From NCBI RefSeq assembly GCF_000473205.1, contig NZ_KI421507.1, forward strand, positions 1,027,934 to 1,091,933: DNA of 64,000 nucleotides. Direction: 5' to 3'. This document shows, piece by piece, positions 38,464 to 47,102 of this stretch (its first letter is position 1; each line of letters begins with the position of its first letter). The stretch is from Pseudophaeobacter arcticus DSM 23566 (lineage in GTDB: Bacteria > Pseudomonadota > Alphaproteobacteria > Rhodobacterales > Rhodobacteraceae). The notes below the pieces were generated by a model that saw only the letters and a list, made by a program, of their open reading frames with translations, had not been told where the DNA came from and did not search any database. The position numbers and the translations under genes are program-made.

Positions 38464-39347
38464 ATTACCCTGAAACAGTGCCCGCTGTATTCATCGGAGA
38501 CGCCAGTAAGATCCGTCAGGTTTTGTTGAACCTGATTGGAAACGCGATCAAATTCACGGAAGAAGGGCATATATCGCTCACGGTTGACTACGATCTGAGA
38601 GCCTCAATGGGTTCGTTGCGGTTTGAGGTCTCAGACACCGGCTGCGGAATTGAAGAAAGCAAGCTCGTCACTATTTTTTCGGCCTTTGAACAGGCAAAGG
38701 GTACACCAAAAGCACAGGCCGAAGGTACGGGCCTGGGCCTGGCAATTTCGCAGGCTCTTGTTGAGCGGATGGGCGGAGAGATTGCTGTCAAATCCGCTCC
38801 GGGGCAGGGGTCGCGTTTTACTGTGTGGCTGGATCTTGCCCCTCAGCCGGAATTAGGCAGGGCGCTAGAGACAGGGGAACAGGTGGCTGCGGAACAGGTG
38901 GCTGCGCAAAATCAGCCCGCGCGTGGCACCTCCGGTGCCGCCACGGTTGCGGAGACAAAAACATTAGAACGACTGCGCGGCATGAGGGTCCTTGTTGCAG
39001 AAGACAACAGGACCAATCAGTTGGTCGTGGACAAAATGCTGCAGAAATTTGGTGCGGAGGTTCGTTTTGCCGAAAATGGCGCAGTGACCTACGAGGCCTA
39101 TGTGGGGGCTGAATTTGACTTGATCCTGATGGATCTTTCCATGCCGGTTATGGGCGGCATTGAAGCGGCCCGAAGGATCAGGCAACACGAGACAGAAACC
39201 GGTCGCGTGACATGCAAGATTGTTGCGCTGACTGCCAACGCGCAGAAAAGCGATGCCAAAGCCTGTTACGAGGCGGGAATGAATGGCTTTCTGACCAAGC
39301 CGTTTCGAAAGCACGAGCTGCTGGCCTGCCTCAACGCTCTTGACTGA
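38460..39347 (+). CDS. Hybrid sensor histidine kinase, second frame: ATPase and receiver domains
   Basis: Continues the kinase in the -1 frame, about 295 residues from the shift. N box RQVLLNLIGNAIKFTEEG, G1 box VSDTGCGIEES, F box and G2 box GTGLGLAIS define the HATPase. After a Gln/Ala linker comes a receiver domain (VLVAEDNRTNQLVVDKML, phosphoacceptor Asp in LILMDLSMPVMGG, ALTANAQ and the Lys in GFLTKPF). GTG 38478 could start a separate polypeptide, but no ribosome site is seen. Alone it would lack the His to phosphorylate. Confidence 0.75.
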   Translation, partial: VNYPETVPAVFIGDASKIRQVLLNLIGNAIKFTEEGHISLTVDYDLRASMGSLRFEVSDTGCGIEESKLVTIFSAFEQAKGTPKAQAEGTGLGLAISQALVERMGGEIAVKSAPGQGSRFTVWLDLAPQPELGRALETGEQVAAEQVAAQNQPARGTSGAATVAETKTLERLRGMRVLVAEDNRTNQLVVDKMLQKFGAEVRFAENGAVTYEAYVGAEFDLILMDLSMPVMGGIEAARRIRQHETETGRVTCKIVALTANAQKSDAKACYEAGMNGFLTKPFRKHELLACLNALD

Positions 39348-39401
39348 ATTCCCATTGGTCAGGGCGGCTCCAGGTCTAGGGGGCGCTGTTTGGACGGCCA
39401 G

Positions 39402-40412
39402 CTACCGCAGTGAGGCGCGTTTCAGCAGGCTGACGGCGTCGGGGCGGTCGAGCAGGGATTTTTGCACCTCAAGACCATGGGCGTCGCGGCGCTGTCCGGT
39501 CTCCAATGTGGGGGAGATGCGATCCAGGATTTCATCTGGCAGGGCGGATTGGGTCATCGGGTCCAGAAACAGGCTCTCGGCGGCGATGCCCTCGGCGTAG
39601 ACAATGTGATGACGGTCAAACAGCAGCTGAAAATAGTCGACAAAGCCGCCGTCCTGCACCACGACGCTGTCGCCATTGACCAGATCCCGCGCCCGCACCA
39701 GTAATTCGGGGCTGCCGGTGCCCAGCTCATCATGGCGTTGATAGACCATCAGGCGGTGATCGGGACTGACCAGCAGGTCGGCGGCATTGTTCAACACCCC
39801 GGCGCGGATCAGCACCGGGGCCATGCGCCCCACCGCCCGCGAGGTGGTCTGGCCGATCCAGCGCAGCTCTTGCACGCCCTCGTCGCGGGTCAGGATGCGG
39901 TCTCCCGGTTTGAGATCCTCGATTGGTTTCTGCGCGCCTGTGGCCATGGTGATACGGGTGCCGCGGGTAAAGGAGACACAGGCCATCTGCGCCAGTTTAC
40001 GCCGCGCGCTTTCCTGCTCGGCGCGCACCAAAGTATAGCTTTGCTGGATCCCCATTGGCGCCATTGGCACCAGATATATCGCGGCGATCAGCCCCTCCTG
40101 GTCTACTTCGACCATGACCAGGGCCTCAATGTTGTCACCGGAGTGCGGCATCAAGGTCACCACACAGTCGAGATGCAGCTGCGCGCCAACCATGCCGAGT
40201 TCGGTATCCTGGGCGACATAAAAGCCGCCGTCCGCTCCGTTGGCCAATCCCAGTCGTTTGGCATGGGCCGTTGGGGACAGCTGGTAGATATCATCCAGCA
40301 TCAGCTCATCCAGAACGCTTAGACCATCCCCCATATTGGCCCCCATCTCCACCTGAAACTGATCAGCTGGATAGGCCGGGATGGATTGAATGGCGCGGTC
40401 TGGTGTTGACAC
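39402..40412 (-). CDS. Hint (Hedgehog/intein-like) domain protein
   Basis: 336 aa. Residues 1-140 are a variable N-terminal region. From Cys145 comes a Hint_2-type self-processing domain: ACVSFTRGTRITMATGAQKP, PIEDLKPGDRILTRD, LLVSPDHRLMVY (His motif) and DRHHIVYAEGIAAESLF. In this family Cys at the domain start attacks the preceding peptide bond. Proteins of this kind are frequent in Rhodobacteraceae; substrates are unknown. There is no signal peptide. The start is GTG at 40412 with GGAG seven bases before. Confidence 0.85.
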   Translation of the reverse strand: MSTPDRAIQSIPAYPADQFQVEMGANMGDGLSVLDELMLDDIYQLSPTAHAKRLGLANGADGGFYVAQDTELGMVGAQLHLDCVVTLMPHSGDNIEALVMVEVDQEGLIAAIYLVPMAPMGIQQSYTLVRAEQESARRKLAQMACVSFTRGTRITMATGAQKPIEDLKPGDRILTRDEGVQELRWIGQTTSRAVGRMAPVLIRAGVLNNAADLLVSPDHRLMVYQRHDELGTGSPELLVRARDLVNGDSVVVQDGGFVDYFQLLFDRHHIVYAEGIAAESLFLDPMTQSALPDEILDRISPTLETGQRRDAHGLEVQKSLLDRPDAVSLLKRASLR

Positions 40413-40710
40413 TGGAGCTCCGGTGGTTGGGCTGATGCCGTGCGTGGCGCGGACATCGTCAGATGCCCTGATTCAGTAGACAAGGTCTAGCAGTGAATTA
40501 TGGCATCATACCGACAATTACGCGCAGAATTCCTGACACGGCGTTAATTTCCCCAAGAGCACCACATCCAGCGTTCAGATCAGGGGCTCCAAAGCCTGCC
40601 AGCCTGACGGGCGTGAGGCGCCCGCAGGGGCTGCGTTTCAGGGCTGGCCATTGGCGGGGGGGCAGTGCACTCTGAGCCAAATCACAAGAATGACCCATTG
40701 GAGGTAAGGA
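40413..40710. other. Divergent intergenic region, Hint gene and SDR gene
   Basis: 298 bases holding the two divergent promoters. GGAGGTAAGG directly before 40711 is the SDR gene ribosome site. A short G/C hairpin GGGCG-TGAGG-CGCCC-like lies near 40610. No gene or clear operator is seen. Confidence 0.5.
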
Positions 40711-41490
40711 ATGGATCTAGGAATCGCGGGAAAACGAGCATTGGTCTGTGCCAGCAGCAAAGGTCTGGGCCTGGGCTGCGCTGAGGCCCTGGCGGAAGCC
40801 GGTGTGAACCTGGTGATGAACGCGCGCGGCGAAGAGGCGCTGCTGCAGGCGGCGCAATCGATCCGCGACGCTTACGGTGTTCAGGTGGAAACCGTGGTGG
40901 CGGATGTGACCACCAGCGAAGGCCAGGAAAAACTGCTGGCTGCGGCGACGGATATCGACATTTTGGTCACCAATGCTGGTGGGCCGCCCCCCGGACTGTG
41001 GTCGGACTGGGACCGCGAGGATTTTATCAAGGCTCTGGACGCCAATATGCTGGCCCCTATTGCGCTGATGAAGGCGCTGCTCCCTGGGATGATGGACCGG
41101 GGCTGGGGACGGGTGGTGAATATCACCTCGCAATCCGTCAAGGCCCCCATTGCTGTGCTGGGCCTGTCCAATTCGGCCCGTGCCGGTTTGACGGGCTATG
41201 TGGCCGGCACCGCGCGTCAGGTGGCTGGCAGCGGGGTTTGCATCAACAACCTGCTGCCCGGCATTCATGCCACCGATCGTGCGGTCTCATTGGATAGCGG
41301 TGTCTGTGCCCAGCAGGGCATCACCATGGAAGAGGCCAAGGCGCAGCGCGCCGCAACCATTCCGGCAGGGCGCTATGGCACGCGGGCGGAATTTGGCGCT
41401 ACCTGTGCCTTCCTCTGCTCGCAGCATGCTGGTTTTATCGTTGGACAAAACATTCTTCTGGATGGCGGTTCAACCAATGCAACCCTGTAA
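40711..41490 (+). CDS. SDR-like protein lacking the catalytic Tyr-Lys pair
   Basis: 259 aa Rossmann protein like FabG. The nucleotide motif is atypical (ASSKGLGLG), NAGG is present, and the Ser of the active site is seen in NITSQSV. Where SDR enzymes have YxxxK, this protein has Ser153-N-S-A-Arg157 (LSNSARAGL). This matches a divergent beta-ketoacyl-ACP-reductase-like subgroup described as missing the catalytic tetrad. Either it uses another mechanism or it is not an oxidoreductase. It is followed 35 bases later by the AlkC-like gene. Confidence 0.85.
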   Translation: MDLGIAGKRALVCASSKGLGLGCAEALAEAGVNLVMNARGEEALLQAAQSIRDAYGVQVETVVADVTTSEGQEKLLAAATDIDILVTNAGGPPPGLWSDWDREDFIKALDANMLAPIALMKALLPGMMDRGWGRVVNITSQSVKAPIAVLGLSNSARAGLTGYVAGTARQVAGSGVCINNLLPGIHATDRAVSLDSGVCAQQGITMEEAKAQRAATIPAGRYGTRAEFGATCAFLCSQHAGFIVGQNILLDGGSTNATL

Positions 41491-41525
41491 TTATTTACAT
41501 TATCGAACATTTTTGGAGCATTTCC

Positions 41526-42644
41526 ATGGCTAGTGGATTTTCCCTCAAGGACCAGTTGTTCAATATCGAGAAGACCCGCTATCTGGCGGGTCTTTTTGCC
41601 GAGGCAGTGCCGGATTTTCAGGCGGATCGCTTTGAAACGGAGGTCATGGCGGGCCTCTTGCCGCTGGAGCTGAAGGCACGTATCAACTGGATCGCCGAGG
41701 TGCTGGGTGAGCATCTGCAAGGGCCGCTTTCTGAGGTGGCGCCACAGATCCTGCGCGCCTTGCCGCCGCCGCTTGACCCCAGCAAGACCGATGATGACTT
41801 TGGTGATTTCATTTTTGCGCCTCTGGGGGAGTTCATTGTCGCTCGCGGGCTGGAGAGTGACCCGGAACTGGCGCTGGATCTGCTGGCCGAGGTCACGCAG
41901 CGCTTCTCAATGGAATGGGCTATCCGTCCGTTTTTAAACACATATCCCGATCTGACCCTGTCGCGCATGCAAGACTGGGCCTGTCACCCGAGCTACCATG
42001 TCCGCCGCCTGGTGAGCGAGGGCACCCGCCCGCGTCTGCCCTGGGGACAGGGGGTGTCCCTGGAGCTGCGCACCCCTCTGCCGCTATTGCACCTTCTGCA
42101 CAGCGACGCGACCCGCTATGTGACGCGATCCGTGGCCAATCATTTGAACGACATTAGCAAGAAAGACCCGGATCTGGTTCTGGATGTGCTGCAGGAGTGG
42201 CGCGCGCTGGGGCAGCAGCAGGACAAGGAACTCAGCTGGTTGACTGCCCATGCCTGTCGGGGGCTGGTGAAATCAGGCCACCCGCGCGCCCTGCGGGTGC
42301 TGGGCTATGAGCCGGATGCAGAAGTCACTGTAAGCTTAAGAATTGAAACAAAAACAGTTCAAATTGGTGATTTCCTGACCTTTGGGGTGACGCTCTCTGC
42401 ACCCCGTGATTTGCCCGTGATTGTTGACTACCGGGTGAGCTTTCCACGGGCGTCGGGGAAAGCCTCGCAAAAGGTGTTCAAGCTCAAACAGACTGACCTG
42501 ACAGGACCCTCTGTGACGCTGGCAAAACGACACCGGCTAAAGGGCGATGCCACAACGTTTAAGCTGCATCCCGGCAGGCATGAGGTCGAGGTTCTGGTCA
42601 ATGGGCGCGTCGCGGCGCAGGATAGTTTTGAGCTGACGCCCTAA
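41526..42644 (+). CDS. AlkC-like DNA alkylation repair protein (HEAT repeats plus Ig-like domain)
   Basis: 372 aa. The first 260 residues are helical HEAT-like repeats with the segment WACHPSYHVRRLVSEGTRPRLPW near residue 150, found in AlkC/AlkD DNA glycosylases, and further repeats (HLNDISKKDPDLVLDVLQEW). Residues about 275-372 look like an all-beta Ig-like domain, as in the AlkC subgroup that removes 3-methyladenine and 3-methylcytosine without flipping the base. There is no ada or alkB nearby. The family assignment is by pattern; activity is inferred. Confidence 0.75.
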   Translation: MASGFSLKDQLFNIEKTRYLAGLFAEAVPDFQADRFETEVMAGLLPLELKARINWIAEVLGEHLQGPLSEVAPQILRALPPPLDPSKTDDDFGDFIFAPLGEFIVARGLESDPELALDLLAEVTQRFSMEWAIRPFLNTYPDLTLSRMQDWACHPSYHVRRLVSEGTRPRLPWGQGVSLELRTPLPLLHLLHSDATRYVTRSVANHLNDISKKDPDLVLDVLQEWRALGQQQDKELSWLTAHACRGLVKSGHPRALRVLGYEPDAEVTVSLRIETKTVQIGDFLTFGVTLSAPRDLPVIVDYRVSFPRASGKASQKVFKLKQTDLTGPSVTLAKRHRLKGDATTFKLHPGRHEVEVLVNGRVAAQDSFELTP

Positions 42645-42781
42645 CGCTCACCTTTTGTCACAGATTTGTTAGCAGGGGGCTTGCGCTCTTGTCGGCGCGG
42701 GCCGGGCGCGATAGCCCGTTTGTGGCCCCCTTTTGCCTCAGGGCATCCGGCCACAAACGCACCACCACGGAGAATGCCCCC

Positions 42782-43831
42782 ATGTCCCATGAATCAGTGC
42801 AGGCCTACTACGGAGAGGTGCTGCAGGGCAGCGAGGATCTGCAAACCAATGCCTGTTGCACCCCGGATGACATTCCCGATCACGTCAAAGAGGTGTTGTC
42901 GCAGATCCACGATGAGGTGCTGATGCGCTACTACGGCTGCGGCTTGATCGCGCCCGAGGCACTGGAAGGCGCGCGTATTCTGGATCTCGGCTGTGGGGCA
43001 GGGCGCGATGTCTATGCGCTGTCAAAAATGGTGGGACCCGGCGGCCGGGTTGTCGGTGTTGATATGACCCCGGCACAGCTGGATGTGGCCTGCCGCCATC
43101 AGGATTTCCATGCCGAGGCCTTTGGCCATGGCAGCTCAAACGTCGAATTCCATCATGGGTTTATCGAGACACTGGAAGAGCTGGACCTGGAGCCGGGCTC
43201 CTTTGATATCATCGTCTCCAACTGCGTGATCAACCTGGCCACCGACAAGGCCGCGGTGCTGCGTGGCGCCTATCATCTGCTGAAGCCGGGCGGGGAGATG
43301 TATTTCTCCGATGTCTATGCCGACCGCCGGGTGCCTGCGGCTATGGCACGGGATGAGGTGCTTTATGGGGAATGCCTGTCCGGGGCGCTCTATTGGAACG
43401 ATTTCCTGTCCCTGGCCAAGGGCGCCGGGTTTAACGATCCGCGCATGGTGACGGCGCGGCCCCTGACCATCGAAAACCCCAAGCTGGAGGCCCGCGTGGC
43501 GCCGCTCAAATTCCTGTCGGCCACCTATCGGCTGTTCAAGCTCCCGGCGCTGGAACCTGATTGCGAAGACTACGGCCAGGCGGTGATCTACAAAGGCACA
43601 ATTCCCCATGCCCCCCATGCCCTGCGTCTGGATGACCACCATGTGATGGAGACCGGCAAGGTCTTTGCGGTCTGTGGCAATACCTGGATGATGCTCAAAG
43701 ACACCCGGCTGGCACCGCATTTTGACTTTATCGGCGATTTCTCCAATCACTACGGCATCTTTGCAGGCTGCGGCGGCAATTCACCCTTCACTGGCTTTGA
43801 TCCTGCGGACACAGCGGCAGCCTGCTGCTGA
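42782..43831 (+). CDS. arsM: Arsenite S-adenosylmethionine methyltransferase, AS3MT-like
   Basis: 349 aa. Motif I ILDLGCGAGRD near residue 66 binds SAM. The protein follows the animal AS3MT pattern closely: YYGEVLQGSEDLQTNACC at the start, RYYGCGL, VSNCVINL and GECLSGALYW. These give Cys25/26, Cys53, Cys148 and Cys198, the positions that bind As(III) in AS3MT. The C-terminus ends in AACC. The product would methylate arsenite to volatile or less retained forms. No arsR, acr3 or arsC is adjacent. Start 42782 follows GGAGA; an upstream GTG is less likely. Confidence 0.88.
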   Translation: MSHESVQAYYGEVLQGSEDLQTNACCTPDDIPDHVKEVLSQIHDEVLMRYYGCGLIAPEALEGARILDLGCGAGRDVYALSKMVGPGGRVVGVDMTPAQLDVACRHQDFHAEAFGHGSSNVEFHHGFIETLEELDLEPGSFDIIVSNCVINLATDKAAVLRGAYHLLKPGGEMYFSDVYADRRVPAAMARDEVLYGECLSGALYWNDFLSLAKGAGFNDPRMVTARPLTIENPKLEARVAPLKFLSATYRLFKLPALEPDCEDYGQAVIYKGTIPHAPHALRLDDHHVMETGKVFAVCGNTWMMLKDTRLAPHFDFIGDFSNHYGIFAGCGGNSPFTGFDPADTAAACC

Positions 43832-43906
43832 GCACTTGCGCGGGGGGCGCCGGGTTGGTATTTGCCGCTCGAGCCGACAATCAACTGGCACAGCTTGCGA
43901 GGCCGA

Positions 43907-45034
43907 ATGAGCACAGCATCCCGCCAATCCCCTGGGCCGCAATCCACTGCGGCTGAACCCTGGCCGCATCCGCGGCTGGAGATCCGCAATATCCATCGCT
44001 ATTTTGATGGCCGCGCAGTGGTGGATGATGTGTCCCTGCAGATTCAGGCGGGGCAGGTGACCTGTCTGTTAGGGCCTTCGGGCTGCGGTAAGTCCACCAC
44101 CCTGCGGATGATTGCCGGGGTCGAGATGCAGGACAGCGGCGAGATCTACGTTGATGGCAAGCTGATCTGCGACACGGTGTTTCGGGTTCCCCCAGAGCGG
44201 CGCGAGATTGGCCTGATGTTTCAGGACTTTGCCCTGTTTCCGCATCTGAACGTCGCCGATAATGTTGCCTTTGGTTTGAAGGGCAGCAAGGATGAGAAAC
44301 GTATCCGGGTAGAGGAACTGCTGCAAAAGGTATCGCTGACGCGGTTCATTGACGAATATCCCCACCACCTGTCGGGGGGGGAGCAACAGCGTGTCGCCCT
44401 GGCGCGGGCCCTGGCGCCGCGCCCGCGCATCATGCTGATGGACGAGCCTTTTTCTGGGCTGGACAACCGGCTGCGCGATGGCATCCGCGACGAGACGCTG
44501 ACCCTGCTGAAAGAAGAAGACACCGCCGTTTTGCTGGTCACCCATGAGCCGGAAGAGGCCATGCGCATGGCGGATGAGATCGCGCTGATGCGCGGTGGCA
44601 AGATTATCCAGCAGGGCGCGCCTTATAATGTCTACACCCGCCCAAGTGACAAGGCTTCGGTGGCGTTTTTTAGTGATATCAATGTGTTGAAGTCTCAAGT
44701 TAACGGGGCTTTGGCGGAAACCCCCTTTGGTCAATTCCTGGCGCCGGGCATTGCGGATCGTACCGATGTGGACATTGTTTTTCGCCCACAACATGTTCGG
44801 ATCGATTTTGACCGCGCCGGCAAGGGGCCGTTGCCGACGGCCACCGACGGTGTGCCAGCCCGCGCCGTGGTGAAACGGGCGCGCTATCTTGGCCACGAAA
44901 GCCTGGTGGAATTCCAGATGGATTATGATGGGTCGGTGCTCAAGGTGACGGTGCCACGGGTGTTCCTGCCAGAGGTGGGCCGGGTGATGTGGCTGACCGT
45001 GCCGCGCAACCGTTGTTTTATCTTCCCTGCCTAA
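43907..45034 (+). CDS. ABC transporter ATP-binding protein, Fe(III)/spermidine-putrescine type
   Basis: 375 aa importer ATPase. Walker A GPSGCGKST near residue 60, Q-loop FQDFALFPH, signature LSGGEQQRVALARAL, Walker B IMLMDEPFSGLD and H-loop LVTHEPEE are all present. Residues about 270-375 form a TOBE-like regulatory part (FRPQHVRIDF). Substrate is probably ferric iron or a related solute, judged from the FbpC/PotA-like layout. No permease or binding protein gene is adjacent, so its partner is encoded elsewhere. Confidence 0.85.
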   Translation: MSTASRQSPGPQSTAAEPWPHPRLEIRNIHRYFDGRAVVDDVSLQIQAGQVTCLLGPSGCGKSTTLRMIAGVEMQDSGEIYVDGKLICDTVFRVPPERREIGLMFQDFALFPHLNVADNVAFGLKGSKDEKRIRVEELLQKVSLTRFIDEYPHHLSGGEQQRVALARALAPRPRIMLMDEPFSGLDNRLRDGIRDETLTLLKEEDTAVLLVTHEPEEAMRMADEIALMRGGKIIQQGAPYNVYTRPSDKASVAFFSDINVLKSQVNGALAETPFGQFLAPGIADRTDVDIVFRPQHVRIDFDRAGKGPLPTATDGVPARAVVKRARYLGHESLVEFQMDYDGSVLKVTVPRVFLPEVGRVMWLTVPRNRCFIFPA

Positions 45035-45073
45035 GCCAAAGTAAGATCAGCTGAGCCAGGGCGAGACCTGGCC

Positions 45074-45754
45074 TCAGCTCTTGTCGCGGTGGGGGTCGTA
45101 ATCTGCCAGGGTCTTGCCCGGCTCGTCCAGGAACAGCTCGGGCAGGGCGCGCACCTCTTCGATCAGATCAACGCGAAACACCCGGAAATCGCCGCGTGTC
45201 TCGCACCAGGCGGTCAGGGTCCAGACCCGCCCCCAATATTCCATGTGCAGCGGCCGGATGGTGCGTGCGGTCAGGGTGCCATCAAGGCGGCGATACTGCA
45301 GCGCCAGCTTTTGCCGGGATTTGATCGCTGCGCGCAGGGTGGGCATATGGGCAAAGCCACGGGCCACATCGGCAAAGGGGTAGACGGCAAATTTCCAGGC
45401 ATCGGCCTCGGCAATGACCTCGGTGGGCAAGACCGCATCGACCTTGGCTGCCAGTGACTGCGCGGCAGCTTTCAGATCCGCATCCGCCGCCTCTGCCACA
45501 ATCGCCATGCCAAGGTTCAGGGCTTCCAGCTCTTCCGGGGTGAGGGTCAGGGGCGGCAGGGTGATCTGTTCGCGCACCAGATAGCCCAGGCCGCGCTCGC
45601 CCTCGACCGGCACACCAGAGGCCACCAGCGTGTCCATATCACGGTAAATGGTGCGGGTGGAGACTTCGAGCCGCGCGGCAATATCCTGGGCGCGATGGAG
45701 TTTGCCATCGCGCAGGATCTGGATGATTTCAAAAAGACGGTCGGTGCGGCGCAT
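45074..45754 (-). CDS. YafY-type transcriptional regulator (HTH and WYL domain)
   Basis: 226 aa. N-terminal winged helix: RTDRLFEIIQILRDGKLHRAQDIAARLEVSTRTIYRDMDTL, the recognition helix pattern of HTH_11. Residues about 130-210 are a WYL domain (KLALQYRRLDGTLTARTIRPLHMEYWGRVWTLTAWCE) that senses a ligand, often nucleic acid in other members. It lies 69 bases downstream of the monooxygenase-like gene in the same direction. A perfect inverted repeat upstream of that gene is its likely operator. Confidence 0.88.
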   Translation of the reverse strand: MRRTDRLFEIIQILRDGKLHRAQDIAARLEVSTRTIYRDMDTLVASGVPVEGERGLGYLVREQITLPPLTLTPEELEALNLGMAIVAEAADADLKAAAQSLAAKVDAVLPTEVIAEADAWKFAVYPFADVARGFAHMPTLRAAIKSRQKLALQYRRLDGTLTARTIRPLHMEYWGRVWTLTAWCETRGDFRVFRVDLIEEVRALPELFLDEPGKTLADYDPHRDKS

Positions 45755-45823
45755 GGGACTACCCTTGGCGCAGAGGTGGGGGCCACGTCAAGACAGGCGG
45801 CCCCCGCCAGCATCAGTTCACGA

Positions 45824-46135
45824 TCAGTTGGGCGCCAGGGTCCAGAGGATGGTCTCATGGCGTATGGTGACGCTGTCGGGCGCAATGGCTGCCATCAGGG
45901 CCGGTGCAAAATCCTGTTTGCCAAAGCTATCCGCCACGTCCAACGCGGTCTGCATGTCTTTCCAGATCACCGTGTCGGTCCAGGACCCGTCGCTGCCACA
46001 GCTGAGACGGCGAAAGACAAAGCCGGGATTGGCGCGCACAAAGCCTTCGCTGGCCTTGCTCAGGGTGATGAACTGCTCAGGCGTGACGCCCTCATTCAGG
46101 GTAAAGGTGACGGTTTCTGCGACGTTTTGTGTCAT
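45824..46135 (-). CDS. Antibiotic-biosynthesis-monooxygenase-like small protein
   Basis: 103 aa, a single ferredoxin-like alpha+beta domain of the ABM/dimeric barrel type: AETVTFTLNEGVTPEQFITLSKASEGFVRANPGF, FRRLSCGSDGSWTDTVIWKDMQTALDVAD. Such proteins act as cofactor-free oxygenases, heme-binding proteins or sensors; here none can be chosen. It has AAGGAG in front and is co-directional with the WYL regulator, which suggests a small autoregulated operon. Confidence 0.75.
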   Translation of the reverse strand: MTQNVAETVTFTLNEGVTPEQFITLSKASEGFVRANPGFVFRRLSCGSDGSWTDTVIWKDMQTALDVADSFGKQDFAPALMAAIAPDSVTIRHETILWTLAPN

Positions 46136-46176
46136 ATCAAACTCCTTTGGTTGATGAGGGGTCTCTAGCAGGGGGC

Positions 46177-46198
46177 AACTGACACAAACCTGTCAGTT
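46177..46198. promoter_or_regulatory. Operator-like inverted repeat AACTGACA-N6-TGTCAGTT
   Basis: Perfect 8-base arms around CAAACC, 42-63 bases upstream of the monooxygenase-like gene and 157 bases before tatA. The position overlaps a likely -35 region of the small operon that ends with the WYL regulator, which fits autoregulation. Confidence 0.62.
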
Positions 46199-46355
46199 GT
46201 GTTTACCTGCGGCTGAAAAAAACTGTTTTTGCCCCCTGCACAGGCGGCAAAGGCGTTGCGGGCTCTTTGCGCCGACACAGGAGCTGCGTAGACCAGTGGT
46301 CAGAGAAATAGTGAGCCGATGCACTGCGCATTGGCAAAGTTAAGGAGAGATTCAC

Positions 46356-46583
46356 ATGCTCAATAATATCGGCCTTCCCGGCCTTCTGCTCATCGCTGTT
46401 GTGGTTCTGGTACTGTTTGGTCGCGGTAAGATCAGCTCGCTTATGGGTGAAGTCGGCAAAGGCATCACCTCGTTCAAAAAGGGTGTAAGCGAAGGCACAG
46501 CAGAACTGGACGCAGACAGTGCTGCCGAGGCCAAAGACGTGACACCAACGGCTGAGACCAGCTCTGAAACAGACAAGGCGTAA
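46356..46583 (+). CDS. tatA: Sec-independent protein translocase TatA
   Basis: 75 aa: one N-terminal membrane helix ([17 protein letters not shown]), the hinge FGRGKIS, an amphipathic helix ([16 protein letters not shown]) and an acidic, disordered tail. It forms the variable pore of the Tat pathway for folded proteins. AAGGAGAG precedes the start. First gene of tatABC. Confidence 0.95.
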   Translation: MLNNIGLPGLLLIAVVVLVLFGRGKISSLMGEVGKGITSFKKGVSEGTAELDADSAAEAKDVTPTAETSSETDKA

Positions 46584-46589
46584 GCGCTG

Positions 46590-47102
46590 ATGTTTGATCT
46601 TGGGTTGACCGAACTCCTGGTTATTGGCGTTGTGGCGCTGATTGTCGTCGGGCCCAAGGACCTGCCGATGATGTTTCGCAATGTCGGCAGATTTGTGGGC
46701 AAGGCCAAAGGCATGGCGCGCGAGTTCAGCTCGGCGATGAATGACGCTGCTGAAGAGAGCGGCATGCGGGATGTGGCCAAGGGGCTGAAGGCGGCGACCA
46801 ACCCGGTTGGCACGGCCATGGACGGGGTGAAAGAGGCGGCGCAGGAGATGGCAAAATCCATTGATCCGACCTCTTACAAACCGGATTCAGAAACCGCGAA
46901 ACTGGCTGCGGAACGGGCCCATGACGCCAAGAAAATCCAGGCCGCAACCGCGCGCGCCGCAGCCGAACGCAAGGCGCGTGAAGCAAGTGAGGCCCTGGCC
47001 CATGCCGAAGCAGCGGAAGCTGCGGTGGAACAGGCGCCAGAGCAGCCAAGCAGTGCTGATCCTGCGGTCGCACCATCTGAGGGAAGTGAGGCTAAGACAT
47101 GA
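46590..47102 (+). CDS. tatB: Sec-independent protein translocase TatB
   Basis: 170 aa. The N-terminal helix [26 protein letters not shown] is typical of TatB, followed by a long amphipathic helix and an Ala/Glu/Lys-rich tail. With TatC it recognises twin-arginine signals. The last codons overlap the tatC start by 4 bases (ATGA). Confidence 0.94.
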   Translation: MFDLGLTELLVIGVVALIVVGPKDLPMMFRNVGRFVGKAKGMAREFSSAMNDAAEESGMRDVAKGLKAATNPVGTAMDGVKEAAQEMAKSIDPTSYKPDSETAKLAAERAHDAKKIQAATARAAAERKAREASEALAHAEAAEAAVEQAPEQPSSADPAVAPSEGSEAKT

